Source of the DNA: Salticus scenicus
Lineage: Eukaryota > Arthropoda > Arachnida > Araneae > Salticidae
Direction: 5' to 3'
DNA: 64,000 nt
Assembly: GCA_963930645.1 (NCBI GenBank)
Contig: OZ005648.1
Location: 2,834,631-2,898,630, forward strand
The position numbers and the translations under genes are program-made. The notes under the pieces are model-generated. The model worked only from the letters and a program-made list of their open reading frames with translations. It was not told the origin of the DNA and ran no database searches. Shown in pieces: positions 11,166 through 21,430 of this stretch. The stretch's first letter is position 1. Every line of letters starts with the position of its first letter.

Positions 11166-11982
11166 AAAAAAAAAAAAAGAAGAAGAAGAAGAAGAAAAGA
11201 AAAAGAAAAAATAAAGAAAGATGATAGGGTTTTTCTTATCAATATTTATTTACAATCGGCGAACACTGTATTGCCGTTGGGCAATGATTGAATCAAAATA
11301 AAAATGCGAGTAAAATCCTTTATTGTTTAGCTTTTATTTTCAGAGAACTGAAATTCTGTTCATTGTATCTCTCATAGCTTTTTGAATTTACACGAGATTT
11401 ATTCGAAGTTTTCATATAAGTTGCTCAATACTTTTGGCAATTAAATCATGCAAATGAAATTTTTTAAAAGCTAGCGCATGCGTAGTTAAAAATTATTTAG
11501 TAAAAACGCTCCGGTTTCGTAAGATATTGAACATTTTTGCATTCTGATTGCAGTAGGCTGTGTCTAATGTAGTATGCCAAATTTTCTAAAAATGTCTTTG
11601 CATTGGGTCTAATACCCTACGTGTTATAATTAAAAAAGTGAAAAAAGTTTTTGCAAATATATATATATATATATATATATATCGCCAGGAATATATGTAG
11701 TAGCTTCATAAAAATTTATACCTATAATTAAAAAATGTCCTCTTAATCACATGCTAAAATCAAAACGCATTTAAATTATTACTTTTTACAGGGTAATCCA
11801 AAAATTTTGACTTTTGTTTAATTTTTTGCTGGTCCCTTTTTCCTCTTCAGGACACAACTTCTGCTGAAATATATGAGGTATAACGTGTTCTTTACACTAC
11901 CAAAATTTCAAGATGATTCCTAAAGAACTTTTCTAGATATTTGACAAAAGTCTAAATTGAAAAGTGTCCAAATACGATAGCG

Positions 11983-12302
11983 TATAAATAAACACACACT
12001 CTCTTTTGAAATAGACACGTGTTATTAGAGTTCTCCAAGAAACAATTTAGCAGTTTAACAATTAAAATAACAACAATTCATGTAACATTGCTGAAACCAA
12101 CAATGAATCATTGAATACTAAAGTACGTAAGTAACCATTGTTGATATTTTTCAGAAAAATAATTTTACAAGAAAGACTTCTTCAATCATTGTTATAAAGT
12201 TTTTGAGCGATTTGAGCGAATTTTTACGAATTGCTAAAAAACTGAGTACTTAAATAGTTATTTAAGTAGAATTAATAAGTGATTTTTGACAAATATTCAG
12301 TT
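11983..12302. other. Upstream region of the kinase gene
   Basis: About 320 bp between the mariner-like element and the kinase start codon. It is AT-rich, with no obvious TATA box or initiator that I would defend, and no repeat that I recognise elsewhere in the window. It presumably contains the promoter and 5' UTR of the kinase gene. Confidence 0.3.
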
Positions 12303-13574
12303 ATGGAAAATACAAGGCGTAAAATCTTGGACGAAAAAATGATGCAAAATCTGTATCGATCATCAGCCATCAAACGATCGATTTCCATTCTAGAGAAGAA
12401 TAATTTTAAGTGGATTAGTGATCTAGGCTCTGGAACTTTCGGAACTGTCGTCGCACTTGAGAAAAGATCGACTCAAGAAATTGTTGCAGCTAAGATAGTA
12501 TTGCAAGAAAAAGTAAGAGATTCTGAAAGAAAGCTGTGGTCATCTTTGTCTCACGATAATGTGCTTCCTCTTCTAGAGAGTTATTACTTGCCAAAACCCC
12601 ACACATGTGTATTTTTGACGCCGAAACACCGAGGGACTCTTGGCTTAGCACTGGAAAATTCTATGCTACACGTTGAAAGAAATGGTCTCAAGCGAGCTCT
12701 ATCTTGGCTTCGCGGAATACTGAAAGGAGTCGCCTATTTACACCAGCAAAGTCTCTGCCACTTAAATTTGAAGCTTTCAAATGTTTTGATTACCGATTCC
12801 GATGTAGCAGTTGTATCAGATTTTGGATGTATGGTGCGCACTGATGCAGCTGTGGACAATTATGGTGCTCCATTTATTTATAGACCTCCACAATCCCTGA
12901 TCCTGAAAGATAACAGACGGACTGTCGTGGATGGGTACAAGTTTGATATGTATACCATTGGAATCCTCGCTGCAGAGCTGTTTACTAAGGAGAAGATTCG
13001 AAAAACAGTAAAATTTCGGGATCGAAATCCAACTTGGGCGAAAGACATGTATCCGGTAATATTTGATATTTTGGAGGTGAATCAATTCAAGAAGTGTGTA
13101 AATCTTGCATTCTTGATGTCTAACGTGGGACACAAGACTCTCAGATATATGAGAAATTTTATAACTGGATGCATCGATCTTAATCCGCAGAACAGGCCAG
13201 CAGCACAGAAAGCATTGAAACATCGATTGATTGGAGGTTTCGGAGAATTTAAAGGAAGTAAGAACGATATTTGGCAAGTGAAAGCTTTCCAAAAGAAGAT
13301 CCTTTTCTTAAATTCATTGTTTATTGCTCGAACTGCAGCCTTGAAGCTACCAAGGAATACGTCTGGATCACTACAAATCACAAATGAAAAAAAATGTGTC
13401 CCGAAAAATCTAAGGTCAAAGCGAAATGAAATAAATCAGGATGCAACAAAGTGCGATTCTGACGTCGACATAACTCAAAATCAAAAAACTCCGGAACTGA
13501 AAACAAGAAAAAAGTCCGGATTCATCAAGATGATAAATCGCTTCACCTCTCTATTCCGAAGCTTTAAAAAATAA
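12303..13574 (+). CDS. Intronless protein kinase-fold protein, predicted pseudokinase
   Basis: The protein has 423 residues from the first ATG; the frame is open eight codons further up but has no earlier ATG. Kinase landmarks run in order: glycine loop GSGTFGTV (42-49), ATP-anchoring lysine in VAAK (Lys64), a helix-C glutamate candidate (Glu75, SERKLW), catalytic loop HLNLKLSN (153-160), DFG (173-175), activation-segment end RPPQ instead of APE (194-197), helix-F aspartate in FDMYTIG (Asp215), and the late arginine in NPQNRP (Arg298). The HRD catalytic aspartate is Asn155 and the preceding arginine is Leu154. ATP binding could persist, but phosphotransfer should be poor or absent. A lysine-rich tail of about 100 residues follows (from about 320), with no membrane segment. 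The lack of introns suggests retroposition. The frame is intact and clearly less AT-rich than its surroundings, which argues for selection. I cannot name its kinase subfamily. Confidence 0.85.
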   Translation: MENTRRKILDEKMMQNLYRSSAIKRSISILEKNNFKWISDLGSGTFGTVVALEKRSTQEIVAAKIVLQEKVRDSERKLWSSLSHDNVLPLLESYYLPKPHTCVFLTPKHRGTLGLALENSMLHVERNGLKRALSWLRGILKGVAYLHQQSLCHLNLKLSNVLITDSDVAVVSDFGCMVRTDAAVDNYGAPFIYRPPQSLILKDNRRTVVDGYKFDMYTIGILAAELFTKEKIRKTVKFRDRNPTWAKDMYPVIFDILEVNQFKKCVNLAFLMSNVGHKTLRYMRNFITGCIDLNPQNRPAAQKALKHRLIGGFGEFKGSKNDIWQVKAFQKKILFLNSLFIARTAALKLPRNTSGSLQITNEKKCVPKNLRSKRNEINQDATKCDSDVDITQNQKTPELKTRKKSGFIKMINRFTSLFRSFKK

Positions 13575-14362
13575 TAATTTTAATACCAGTCATTTTGAGC
13601 CTACTTTGACAATAGAACTTTCTGTCTTGGAATTCAATAGTACAAGCCTCAATCCATAGTCCTATGATGCAATAATTTTACGTGGAGCCACCTAGCCAGG
13701 ACGGGGGTTTAGCCAAATTCTTTTGTTACAAAGCCAGATGTCAAAATTCTCTACAGTCTTTCAAAATTATCCTTCAGTCATATATATATAACTTCAACCT
13801 GTATCATTATGTGGACTTAATAAACCCTTTGTTCTGGCATAATTCTACTTTTTTTTTCTTCTGTGTATTGTCTAGTTTATTCAAATGAATTGTACTGCAA
13901 AAATAAATTTTAAACACTTTTTTTTAATTCTTAATTATAAAATCTGAAAAATGAACATATTACACTAACAGCCTTTTAATAATTGGTGGAGCAAATAATG
14001 TCAGCTTAGTCGATTGCATTAAATGAATAAGCAAGAATACATATACATACATATATATATATATATATTGTTTTACTTTTAACTAATATATATTTATATA
14101 TATCTTACCTATAAAATTGCTATGATAAAATGATAAGCATTCCTAAAATTTTATGCTCATTTTATAGTCACCACTATTTTGTAACAAGAAACTTTTACAT
14201 AATATTTTAGCATTAAAACATTTAGATAATTAACGGTTGTTTAAACTACTGGATCTCCAGATGAGGAGCCTCAACATCCTAATAGCATCACTCAACAAAT
14301 AATTTTAATTTATTCCATGTTATTTAAAATAATTACTAATATATATATATATATATATATAT
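13575..14362. other. Kinase 3' flank, AT-rich
   Basis: Probable 3' UTR followed by plain AT-rich DNA with TA microsatellites near 14055-14068 and 14340-14361. I see no gene or repeat family here. Confidence 0.4.
13819..13824 (+). other. Candidate polyadenylation signal AATAAA
   Basis: AATAAA occurs about 245 bp after the kinase stop codon. A second AATAAA lies at 13902-13907. Either could end the kinase mRNA. In such AT-rich DNA the hexamer also occurs by chance. Confidence 0.35.
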
Positions 14363-14599
14363 GTTACCGTTAAAGTATGAAGTCCGTTATTTCCTAGAAC
14401 AACTAGGTATTTCATGAAATAACTAGAGAAGTCAGTTAAAGTATATAATATTATTGAATTCTACGATTTAACTAGGTATTCCATAGAGTAACGATTACTT
14501 GATCGTTAAAGTATGAAATGATTATGCATAATCCCCGCTAAATTTTGGGGAATGTGATTAATTATTCAATATTTACCACATTTACCGGTTATTTTAGCA

Positions 14600-14905
14600 G
14601 TGCTGCAGCACAAAATTTTGCATATTTTTCAGACACATGCACTTTGAGATAGGCGTACACAGTGATTTTTTTCATGTACGCAAAGCGTACATACGTTCCT
14701 AATACTGGCTGCTGCAGTACAAAATTGTATATATGTTTCAGATTCAAGCATTTTGAGATAGGAGTATCCAGTGATTATTTTTGGTTTTCATATACGCAAA
14801 GCGTACAGACGTGCGCGATACTGGCTGCTGCAGTACAAAATTGTGCATATGTTTCAGATTCATGCATTTTGAGATAGGGGTAACCAGTGGCTGCTACAGT
14901 GCAAA
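14600..14905 (+). repeat. Tandem array, forward half, about 2.5 units
   Basis: Each unit contains 'GCTGCTGCAGTACAAAATTG', 'TTTCAGATTCATGCATTTTG', 'AGATAGG', 'CCAGTGATT' and the short palindrome GTACGCAAAGCGTAC. Open frames here only reflect the repeat. Confidence 0.85.
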
Positions 14906-14954
14906 ATTTTGCATATTTTTGAATTTCATGCATTTTAAATAAATTTTTGTGCTG

Positions 14955-15355
14955 CAACACCCAGTATCACGCACGTCTGTACGCTTTGCGTACATGAAAA
15001 AAAATCACTGGATACCCATATCTCAAAATGCATGAATCTGAAACGTATGCACAATTTTGTACTGCAGCAGCCAGTATCGCGCACGTCTGTACGCTTTGCG
15101 TACATGAAAACGAAAGAAAAACATTACTGGATACCCCTATCTTAAAATGCATGAATCTGAAACATATGCACAATTTTGTACTGCAGCAGCCAGTATTGCG
15201 AACGTCTGTACGCCTTGCGTGCATGAAAACAAAACAAAACAAAAAATCACTGGATACCCCTATCTCAAAATGCATGAATCCGAAACATATTCACAATTTT
15301 GTACTGCAGCAGCCAGTATTGCAAACGCCTGTACGCTTTGCGTACATGAATTTAT
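14955..15355 (-). repeat. Tandem array, inverted half, about 3.5 units
   Basis: Reverse-complement copies of the unit in 14600-14905, with a period of about 118 bp ('CATGAATCTGAAAC' at about 15031, 15150 and 15276). Units are very similar to one another, suggesting recent expansion or homogenisation. Confidence 0.85.
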
Positions 15356-15509
15356 GATCAATTAATTTATAAAATATCTTTGAAATTGTTTATTTTACAC
15401 TTTAACGGTCCGTCATTAGTTATTTTATAGAATAACTAGGTAAAATATGGAATTTTTTATCTATTATATACTTTACTGACTTCTCTAGTTATTTCATGAA
15501 ATACCTAGT

Positions 15510-15859
15510 GGCCAACTAGTTTGATCTAGTAGTACCCTGCATGGCATATCTGTGAATTTTCAATTAAAGTTGTAATTAATATTAGTTTTAAAAATCCCAT
15601 AAATTGTTAATTATGTCATGTTTTCTCGTGGCAAATGGGGAATGAAAGAATCAAAATGGTGGCTTAAAAGAAGACATTTCGGTGATAAAGGGGGCAGACG
15701 AACCTTTAAATAAATTTTTAAAGTGATAGCTTGATTTTTAAAGTGATAGCTTGGATGAAGCATCGACGCAGAGAGTGAAAGATACAATGTCATGACTCAA
15801 AACACGTCATTACTATGATAAACGAGACAAAGGTATCGTTAGACAGAATTTAAAAAAAA
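15510..15859. other. Spacer without recognised genes
   Basis: AT-rich DNA. There is a short local duplication, 'TTTTTAAAGTGATAGCTTG', at about 15716-15753. Nothing else is supported. Confidence 0.4.
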
Positions 15860-17122
15860 TCTGGAGTGACTCCACTTGACTTTCCGAACGTTAAGTAATT
15901 AAAGGTTGTATAAATAAATTAAAGTAATAGTAAATAAGCAAATGAACAAAATATAATAGGTTGTATGAGTACTTTTCTTCATATAGTATGTTGTTTAATT
16001 TAAAGCTATTGCCCTTCAAATAATTTGAGCTCATAGATCATAATGATAAATTTTCGTTGTGTCCCTGTAAAAATCAATAATGCTAGACTCACCAAAACCT
16101 ATAAAGTTCGTGTTATAGTTACCTATAACATGCATGTAAAATTTCAGATCAATTAGATGATGCATTTATACGCTATTGCATTTTATATAATTTTAGCCCG
16201 TAAGCCACAATGATAAAGTATTTTTCTTTGTGTCCCTGTAAGATAAGAGTTAGATTCACCAAAATCCATACGTTTTGTGGTGTTGACCTGTAACATGTGT
16301 ATAAATTTTCAGTTCATTCAAATAAGTAGTTTAGACGCAATCACACTTTAAATAATCTGAGTCCATAAGGTATATTCATAAAGAATTTTTTTTTGTGTGT
16401 CCCTTTAAAAAATCCATAAGTGTTAGATTCACTAGAATCCTTATGGTTCATGTGACGATGACCAACAGAACGTACATAAGTTTTCATCTCAATCGGATAA
16501 AGCATTTAGACGCTAATGATTTCAGCCCATAGGTCATAATGATAAAGAATTTTTCGTTGTGTCCCTGTAAAAAAAGTATATATGCTAGATTCACCAAAAT
16601 TTATGCTCTTTGTGCAACGGTGACCTTTAGCACGGGTATAAATTTTCAACTCAATTGAATAACGCGTTTAGAAAAAAAATTTTGTCCATAAATAAAGATT
16701 TTTTCTTTGTGTACCTGTAAAAAAACTATAAACGCTAGATTCACCAAAATATATGGAGTTCGTATGACGGTGACTAATAACATGTGTATAAATTTTCAAC
16801 TCATTTTAATAAGGCATTTAGACAGGATCGCACTTTGAAGAATTTGGGCCCATAGACCATAATGATAAAGAATTTTTCTTTGTGTCCCTGTAAAAAAACT
16901 ATAAACGCTTGATTCGCCAAAATCAATAGGATTCGTACTATGGTGACCTATAATATACGTATCAACTTTCAGCTCATTCGAACAAAGCGTTTAGATGTTA
17001 TCGTGTTCACTCACACACATACACACATACATCATGATAAAGATAGTAAATATGAACGCGTAGTAACACAAAACGCGTAGAAACACCAAAATCTCAAACT
17101 CAGATTTTTGACATGATTACAG
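15860..17122 (+). mobile_element. Hairpin-end element family III, copy 1 (3' end worn)
   Basis: The 5' end is 'TCTGGAGTGACTCCACTTG' followed by the arm ACTTTCCGAACGTTA. The body has about six diverged modules of roughly 160-170 bp. Each has 'TTTGTGTCCCTGTAAAAA', 'CTAGATTCACCAAAA', 'GTGACCTATAACATG' and 'TAAATTTTCAGCTCA'. Then come a CACATACA microsatellite and the end module 'ACACCAAAATCTCAAACTC' plus 'TTTTTGACATGATTACA'. The terminal hairpin seen in copy 2 (58602-58631) is lost here and replaced by poly-A. Confidence 0.75.
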
Positions 17123-17732
17123 TTTAGAAATTAAAAAAAAAAAAAAAAAAAAGGTCGATAGAATGAAAATTAGGTACAGAGATGGAAAAAAAAGAGTGGC
17201 AGCCTGAAAAAAACCCTTAAGACCCTTAACCCTTTATACCCTTAACTTTCCCTCTACTGGTCAGATCGAAAATTTCAATCGCTTTATCTCCTCTGAATAA
17301 CACGAATTCTTTTGCAATTAAAGATTCCGCGACTAAATCAGTCTAATATTTTTTTAGTCTATAACATACGCACATATGAATTTTGCTTTATACAATATAT
17401 TGATTTAACAGTTACCTTTTCTGCTGTGAGTAAAACTCGAGCGAATTTCAATTCGTATTAAAACTTTTATTAAGAAAAATTGATTTGATTTCATATATAT
17501 ATAACTGCATTTATTACATTTTATGAGTATATTAAACTCGATATGAAATATTTAAGATATTTAAAGGATGATAAATAAGAAATAAAATACGATATTGATA
17601 TATGTCAAATTTTATGATATTGAAAATGTAGTTTCATTTTCACGGATGATCAATTTCGAAAGAATTGGATGGAAAGTTCTCAATTGTAAATTGTAAATTT
17701 ATTATTATTATTATTTATTTATATATTTATTT
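17123..17732. other. AT-rich spacer
   Basis: Poly-A, a stretch with 'AAGACCCTTAACCCTTTAT', and ATT microsatellite (17700-17720). I see no gene or dispersed element. Confidence 0.4.
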
Positions 17733-18889
17733 ACTAGCAGGCTACGCCCGCTTTGCTGGTCACTATATTTAAATTAATTTTCAAAAGAATTGCACTGCTA
17801 TTTAGGATGGAGGATTATTAGTTTCAGTCTGGATTTCTTGTAGACCGGTTTTGTGTAACCCCAAAATATATTAGAAATATCAGACTTATCGTTACAAATT
17901 CGGTACCAAGAGAAAGGGGTGATTTTTCTGAATCCAGAGGTGGTAATAGTTTTTCGACACGACCTTTATATTCCTTAAAATTATTTAATGTATGAAATTT
18001 TGGTGGCAACACTTCATTTTAATTCTTTCAGTCATTTTAAAAAGTACGTGGCCCAGTTTTAATGTCAAAAAATGAGATAAAAAATAAATAAAAAACTAGT
18101 ATGTTGTGGTCACCACAAGACTTTCTTCTATATTTCCTATACAAAATCACTAAGTGCAAATAATTTATTAAAACAATTATTTATTAAAATTATCTAAGAT
18201 GATGAATGCAAATGATTTTCATCTTAGAGAAAACTAACACTAAATATCCAAAGAAAGACAGTTTTAATGTCTATAAATAACATCTTAAATATGGTTTTTA
18301 TAATGGTTATCTCACATGTCAAGTTTCGTACAGTTATATGCCACAGAAGTTGAGATATAACCTTCCCGTTATCGAGGAAATTTGCAGTATAGCAGAGCCA
18401 CTATTGACCGATAAGCACCAAATTAAATCAGCATAATGTCTCATAATGGCCTTCTTACATATTAATTTGTGTTTGACTATATGCAATGGAACCTAAAATA
18501 TAGCTTTCCCTTAAATAGCGGAAATCGCTTTGTAGTAGCGCCACCTGTTGAATGGTCAATACTAAAAGTTGACAGGCACTATTTTACGTCAAGGTGCATC
18601 TACACATAAATTTATGTGCAATTTTATGCAGTAGTTCCTGAGATATAGCCTTCCCTTAAATTTCCGAAATCGCTGTGTAGCAGCACCACCAGTTGTCCGA
18701 TAACCATCCAAATTGAATGAGCATAATGTTTCATAATATCCTTTTCAAATATCAAGTTTTGATTCATTATACACAATATAACCTGAGATATAGCCTCCCC
18801 CTAAATTGTAGAATTCGCTGTATAGCAGCGCCACCTGTTGAGCGGTTGACACCAAAAGCTGATAAGCACTAATTTAGGTCAAGATGCAT

Positions 18890-19450
18890 TTAAAATATTT
18901 AAAATTCATTACGTCTCGTAGTTAAATTAAACCCCAATTTTTAATTCGTAATTTCCTTTCTAATTTTAAAACAGTTATCCCCTCTTTTTCCCGTATAGGT
19001 GTTATTTATAATATACCTTGTAAATGTTGTAGTTCTGTTTATATTGGCCAAACTGGCCGTTCTCTTCAAACTCGAATTCAGGAACATAAAACAAATTTCA
19101 AAAACCGTGATATACGTTCGAAAATTGTACAGCATGCCATAGAAACTGACATTTACCTGATTTCAACAGTACTAAAATAATCATATCTAACTGTTTAAAT
19201 TATCATTCTAGAATTTTCCTGGAGGGCTGGTACACAAATCAACATTTTTCACCCCTTAATGAGGCATGCGCAGTTCCCGATGAATACGTTGTACTCACTT
19301 AATGAAAGTCTGTTGTTCTTCTCTGCATTTACATTTGATGTTTTTTACTGATGAGGAGCCTGTAAAAGGCTTGAAACGTTTAAATTTGTATTTTGTGTTT
19401 TTATTGTTTTAAATTGTATATTTTTAGTGCATATTGTCTGTCTCAGCTTT
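18890..19450 (+). mobile_element. Penelope-like retroelement, 5'-truncated 3' end
   Basis: The insertion is flanked by the 10-bp direct repeat CAAGATGCAT (18880-18889 and 19451-19460) inside element IV. It contains a GIY-YIG domain relic and the characteristic post-stop sequence 'CTGATGAGGAGCC' + 'GGCTTGAAACGTTT'. This combination is typical of Penelope-like elements with a C-terminal endonuclease. Confidence 0.8.
18926..19302 (+). pseudogene. GIY-YIG endonuclease C-terminal fragment (Penelope-like)
   Basis: The first frame (18926-19180) gives 'IGVIYNIPCKCCSSV' then 'YIGQTGRSLQTRIQEHKTNF', the core of the GIY-YIG nuclease used by Penelope-like elements for target nicking. The catalytic arginine (in TRIQEH) and the tyrosine/glycine core are recognisable. 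The cysteine pair before the core is typical of this family. The frame stops at 19180; the protein continues in another frame to 19302 ('RIFLEGWYTNQHFSPLN' and 'PDEYVVLT'), so at least one frameshift is present. The reverse transcriptase is missing. Confidence 0.8.
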
Positions 19451-19669
19451 CAAGATGCATCTACTTATAAATTTATATACAAGTCTGAGCAGTAGGTCCA
19501 GCGATACAGTCGCCACAAAATTTTTGTCTATGTCTCACACATATAGACAGACATTTTCTAAAAATGGTTAAATCGTGTTCTAGACCTCTCAAAACCAGTC
19601 AATCCATCGAAAAGCGGAAGTCGAAAATTTTTATGAATCCAATACTTTCTTCTATTGAATATAGAAGGA

Positions 19670-19979
19670 TGGATGGTTTTACGTCGCATTAGTGCTGCGC
19701 AGATGGGCAATTGGCGACGGTCTGGGACACACCCCAAGAGGTGGTCCGGAGACATGCCATCACAATTTTGATCCTCTACGAAAGGGATGGCTCTCCGGAT
19801 TCGGTGATCCCCAGAGGTATAAGTTTTGATAAGAACATGGAGGACATTGCGGCCACGACAGATTTTACGTGCACCAGCCACCATTAGTGTACACGACGGT
19901 CTTTGGCCGGCTCGATTACCGAACCCGCAATCTTCCAATTACGAAACCGGCGCTCTACCTACTGGGCTACTGCGGCCCC
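19670..19979 (-). mobile_element. tRNA-derived SINE A, full-length, with 14-bp TSD
   Basis: On the minus strand it starts GGGGCCGCAGTAGCCCAGTA. It has a near-consensus pol III A box (TAGCCCAGTAGG) and a weaker B box (GGTTCGGTAATC) at tRNA-like spacing. It continues through 'GTGATGGCATGTCTCCGGAC' and 'CCCATCTGCGCAGCACTAAT'. Direct repeats TGAATATAGAAGGA flank it exactly (19656-19669 and 19980-19993). The target lies inside the terminal hairpin of element IV. A 3' fragment of the same SINE is at 29782-29905. Open frames across it on both strands are not genes. Confidence 0.9.
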
Positions 19980-19996
19980 TGAATATAGAAGGAAGT

Positions 19997-20689
19997 ATTA
20001 AAAATAAAAAATATAAATAAAAAATAAAAATAAAAATTTTACAGATTGAAATTAATAGTCCTTCATACTAAACTAAATTCTGTCTTTGACAGAATTTTAA
20101 TTTTTTTTTTTTTTAAATTTTTTTTTTTTTTTCTTTTTTTTAATATCACTTCATAAATAAAAGCTAAAAAAAAAATTACATTGAAATCGCTCTAAACCTC
20201 GCTTCAAGTACCCGCTACCTATGGCAGCTCTTTTCCCTCCCGCAATGCACCGAGTCCTGTTTCCCACAGCCTGCAGAAAGGTCTGGGGAACTGAACTATT
20301 ACTGCAAAACATCGAACAAATTATCGGGTAATGTTTCTTATACATTATTACTCTGTTTCCTATTTCAAAAGTCTTTTTTATCAAAATTATTTAAATTTTG
20401 CCTCCCAATAAATGAAGTTTAGTCTAAACAGATAAAAAAAATTAATCATAACACATTCGTACTATGAAATAAAGTGGAAATTTTTTTGAAATGAAGATAT
20501 GAATTTCAGGACAATTAATTTCTTAATATTTACCAGTAATGTTTCTAGAATGTATCGGTAAACTTTCAGTATTTAATTGAAAGTAGTACTAAATTCCCAA
20601 AATCAGGAATGTTTCATGAACAAAAATCTATTATTCTTATCATTTTTCAAACTCACAAAAAACAGGTGCGTTTGATATGTAAGAGTAAA
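19997..20689. other. Low-complexity DNA with a GC-richer patch
   Basis: Mostly A/T homopolymers. The stretch 20190-20300 is distinctly GC-richer ('CCTCCCGCAATGCACCGAGT', 'CCACAGCCTGCAGAAAGG') and leaves a 77-codon minus-strand frame open. I do not recognise it. It could be a fragment of a repeat or a captured exon. Confidence 0.4.
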
Positions 20690-21230
20690 TTGCCAAAAAA
20701 AAAAAAAAAAAAAAAAAAAAAACATTTTGTTTAAATATTTGTAAATACGCATCTAGATTATATGGTCAACGAATGGTAAAAATTTAGTTTTTTTTTTATT
20801 TTATAAATTTTTTCGATAAGAAATGTTTACTATGTATGAATTACATTTTTATTAACCATTTTATTTTAAATTTATTATTTGCTGTAAAACTTTTATGCAA
20901 TTTCATTAAAACTTTGAAGCATTTTAAATACTTATAAAGACAATCTATCATAATTTTTTTTTTTTCGAAAAAGTAATTTTGAATGCAAAAGAAAAAACGA
21001 CAAAAAAATTTCCTTCGCAAACACATTTTCAAAAATTTTTCAACTGTAAGATTCTAAATATATTTCGCTCGTTTGTTTTGCTGATGAATAGTTGTCCATT
21101 TAAAAAAAATTATGAAATCATTTAAAAGGATAATAGTACTCTTCATAAATTCTGCTAATGGAATTAAAAGAGAAAGATTGAGAAATTATTGAACAGTTAA
21201 TGTATCAGAGAAAATAAGAACATATGAATG

Positions 21231-21265
<35 letters not shown>

Positions 21266-21430
21266 CCTTTTTTCCAATAAAATAGATGCTCGATTCCTCT
21301 TTGGAAAATGTAGAAAAAAAAAAAAAAGAGCAAAAAGGAATTTAAAAACTTGTACAGCACAGGTTTATTTCATATTGTATGTCTTACTGAAATAATGTAA
21401 CAATTGCAAGATTTCTGACTTTTACTGGAA
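20690..21430 (+). repeat. Ancient duplicated block W, copy 1
   Basis: Aligns by eye with 33420-33781 plus 34670-34830. Shared phrases include 'TATAAAGACAAT', 'TGCTGATGAATAGTTGTC', 'CAGTTAATGTAT' and 'GTAACAATTGCAAG'. It is non-coding and full of poly-A/T runs. Confidence 0.6.

Larger units (their letters stand above)
9638..11982. mobile_element. Tc1/mariner-like long-TIR fold-back, copy 1
   Basis: The left end, 'CACTATCTACCAATAAGTAT', is flanked by TA. The right end, 'AAAGTGTCCAAATAC', is slightly deleted before its TA. The arms match over about 600 bp: 'TTGAAACTTTGGTAGTGTAA', 'CACCTCATATATTTCAGC' and 'TTGTGTCCTGAAGAGGAAAA' on the left have reverse complements on the right. A second copy lies at 59996-61445. 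TA target duplication and the terminal motif fit IS630-Tc1-mariner. No transposase remains, so it is non-autonomous. The centre (about 10265-11220) is foreign: a Helitron Rep fragment plus G-rich minisatellites. Confidence 0.8.
14363..15509. mobile_element. Palindromic element with head-to-head tandem arrays
   Basis: The ends are inverted copies: 'ACTAGGTATTTCATGAAATA', 'CTAGAGAAGTCAGTTAAAGT' and 'ATATAAT' at about 14402-14449 match the reverse complement of about 15466-15509. Each end is itself a palindrome (TATTTCATGAAATA), and further imperfect AACTAGGTATTCCATAG-type palindromes lie inside both ends (about 14471 and 15418). Between them are two arrays of the same unit of about 115 bp in opposite orientation (14600-14905 and 14955-15355). 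There is no transposase; class unknown. Confidence 0.75.
17733..19996 (+). mobile_element. Hairpin-end element family IV with nested insertions
   Basis: The 5' end, ACTAGCAGGC + 'GCCCGCTTTGCTGGTCAC', is shared with family V. The body has modules of about 145 bp containing 'GCGCCACCTGTTGA', 'CTGAGATATAGCCTTCCC' and 'TAAGCACTA' (near 18400, 18540, 18685 and 18830). After a Penelope-like insertion (18890-19450) the body resumes and ends in 'GTCGAAAATTTTTATGAATC'. The terminal hairpin pairs ACTTTCTTCTAT (19644-19655) with ATAGAAGGAAGT (completed at 19996), and a SINE has inserted within it. Confidence 0.7.

Noticed and set aside
12816..13381. Minus-strand open frames of 158 and 99 codons
   Set aside because: They lie antisense within the kinase gene and show no recognisable domains; shadow frames of a real coding sequence.
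14662..15365. Several open frames of 60-109 codons with recurring Cys
   Set aside because: They are translations of the ~115-bp tandem unit in both orientations; frames stay open only because the unit length and sequence repeat.
19558..20020. Open frames of 126 (minus) and 64 (plus) codons
   Set aside because: They cover SINE A on both strands; the sequence is a pol III-derived repeat with direct repeats.
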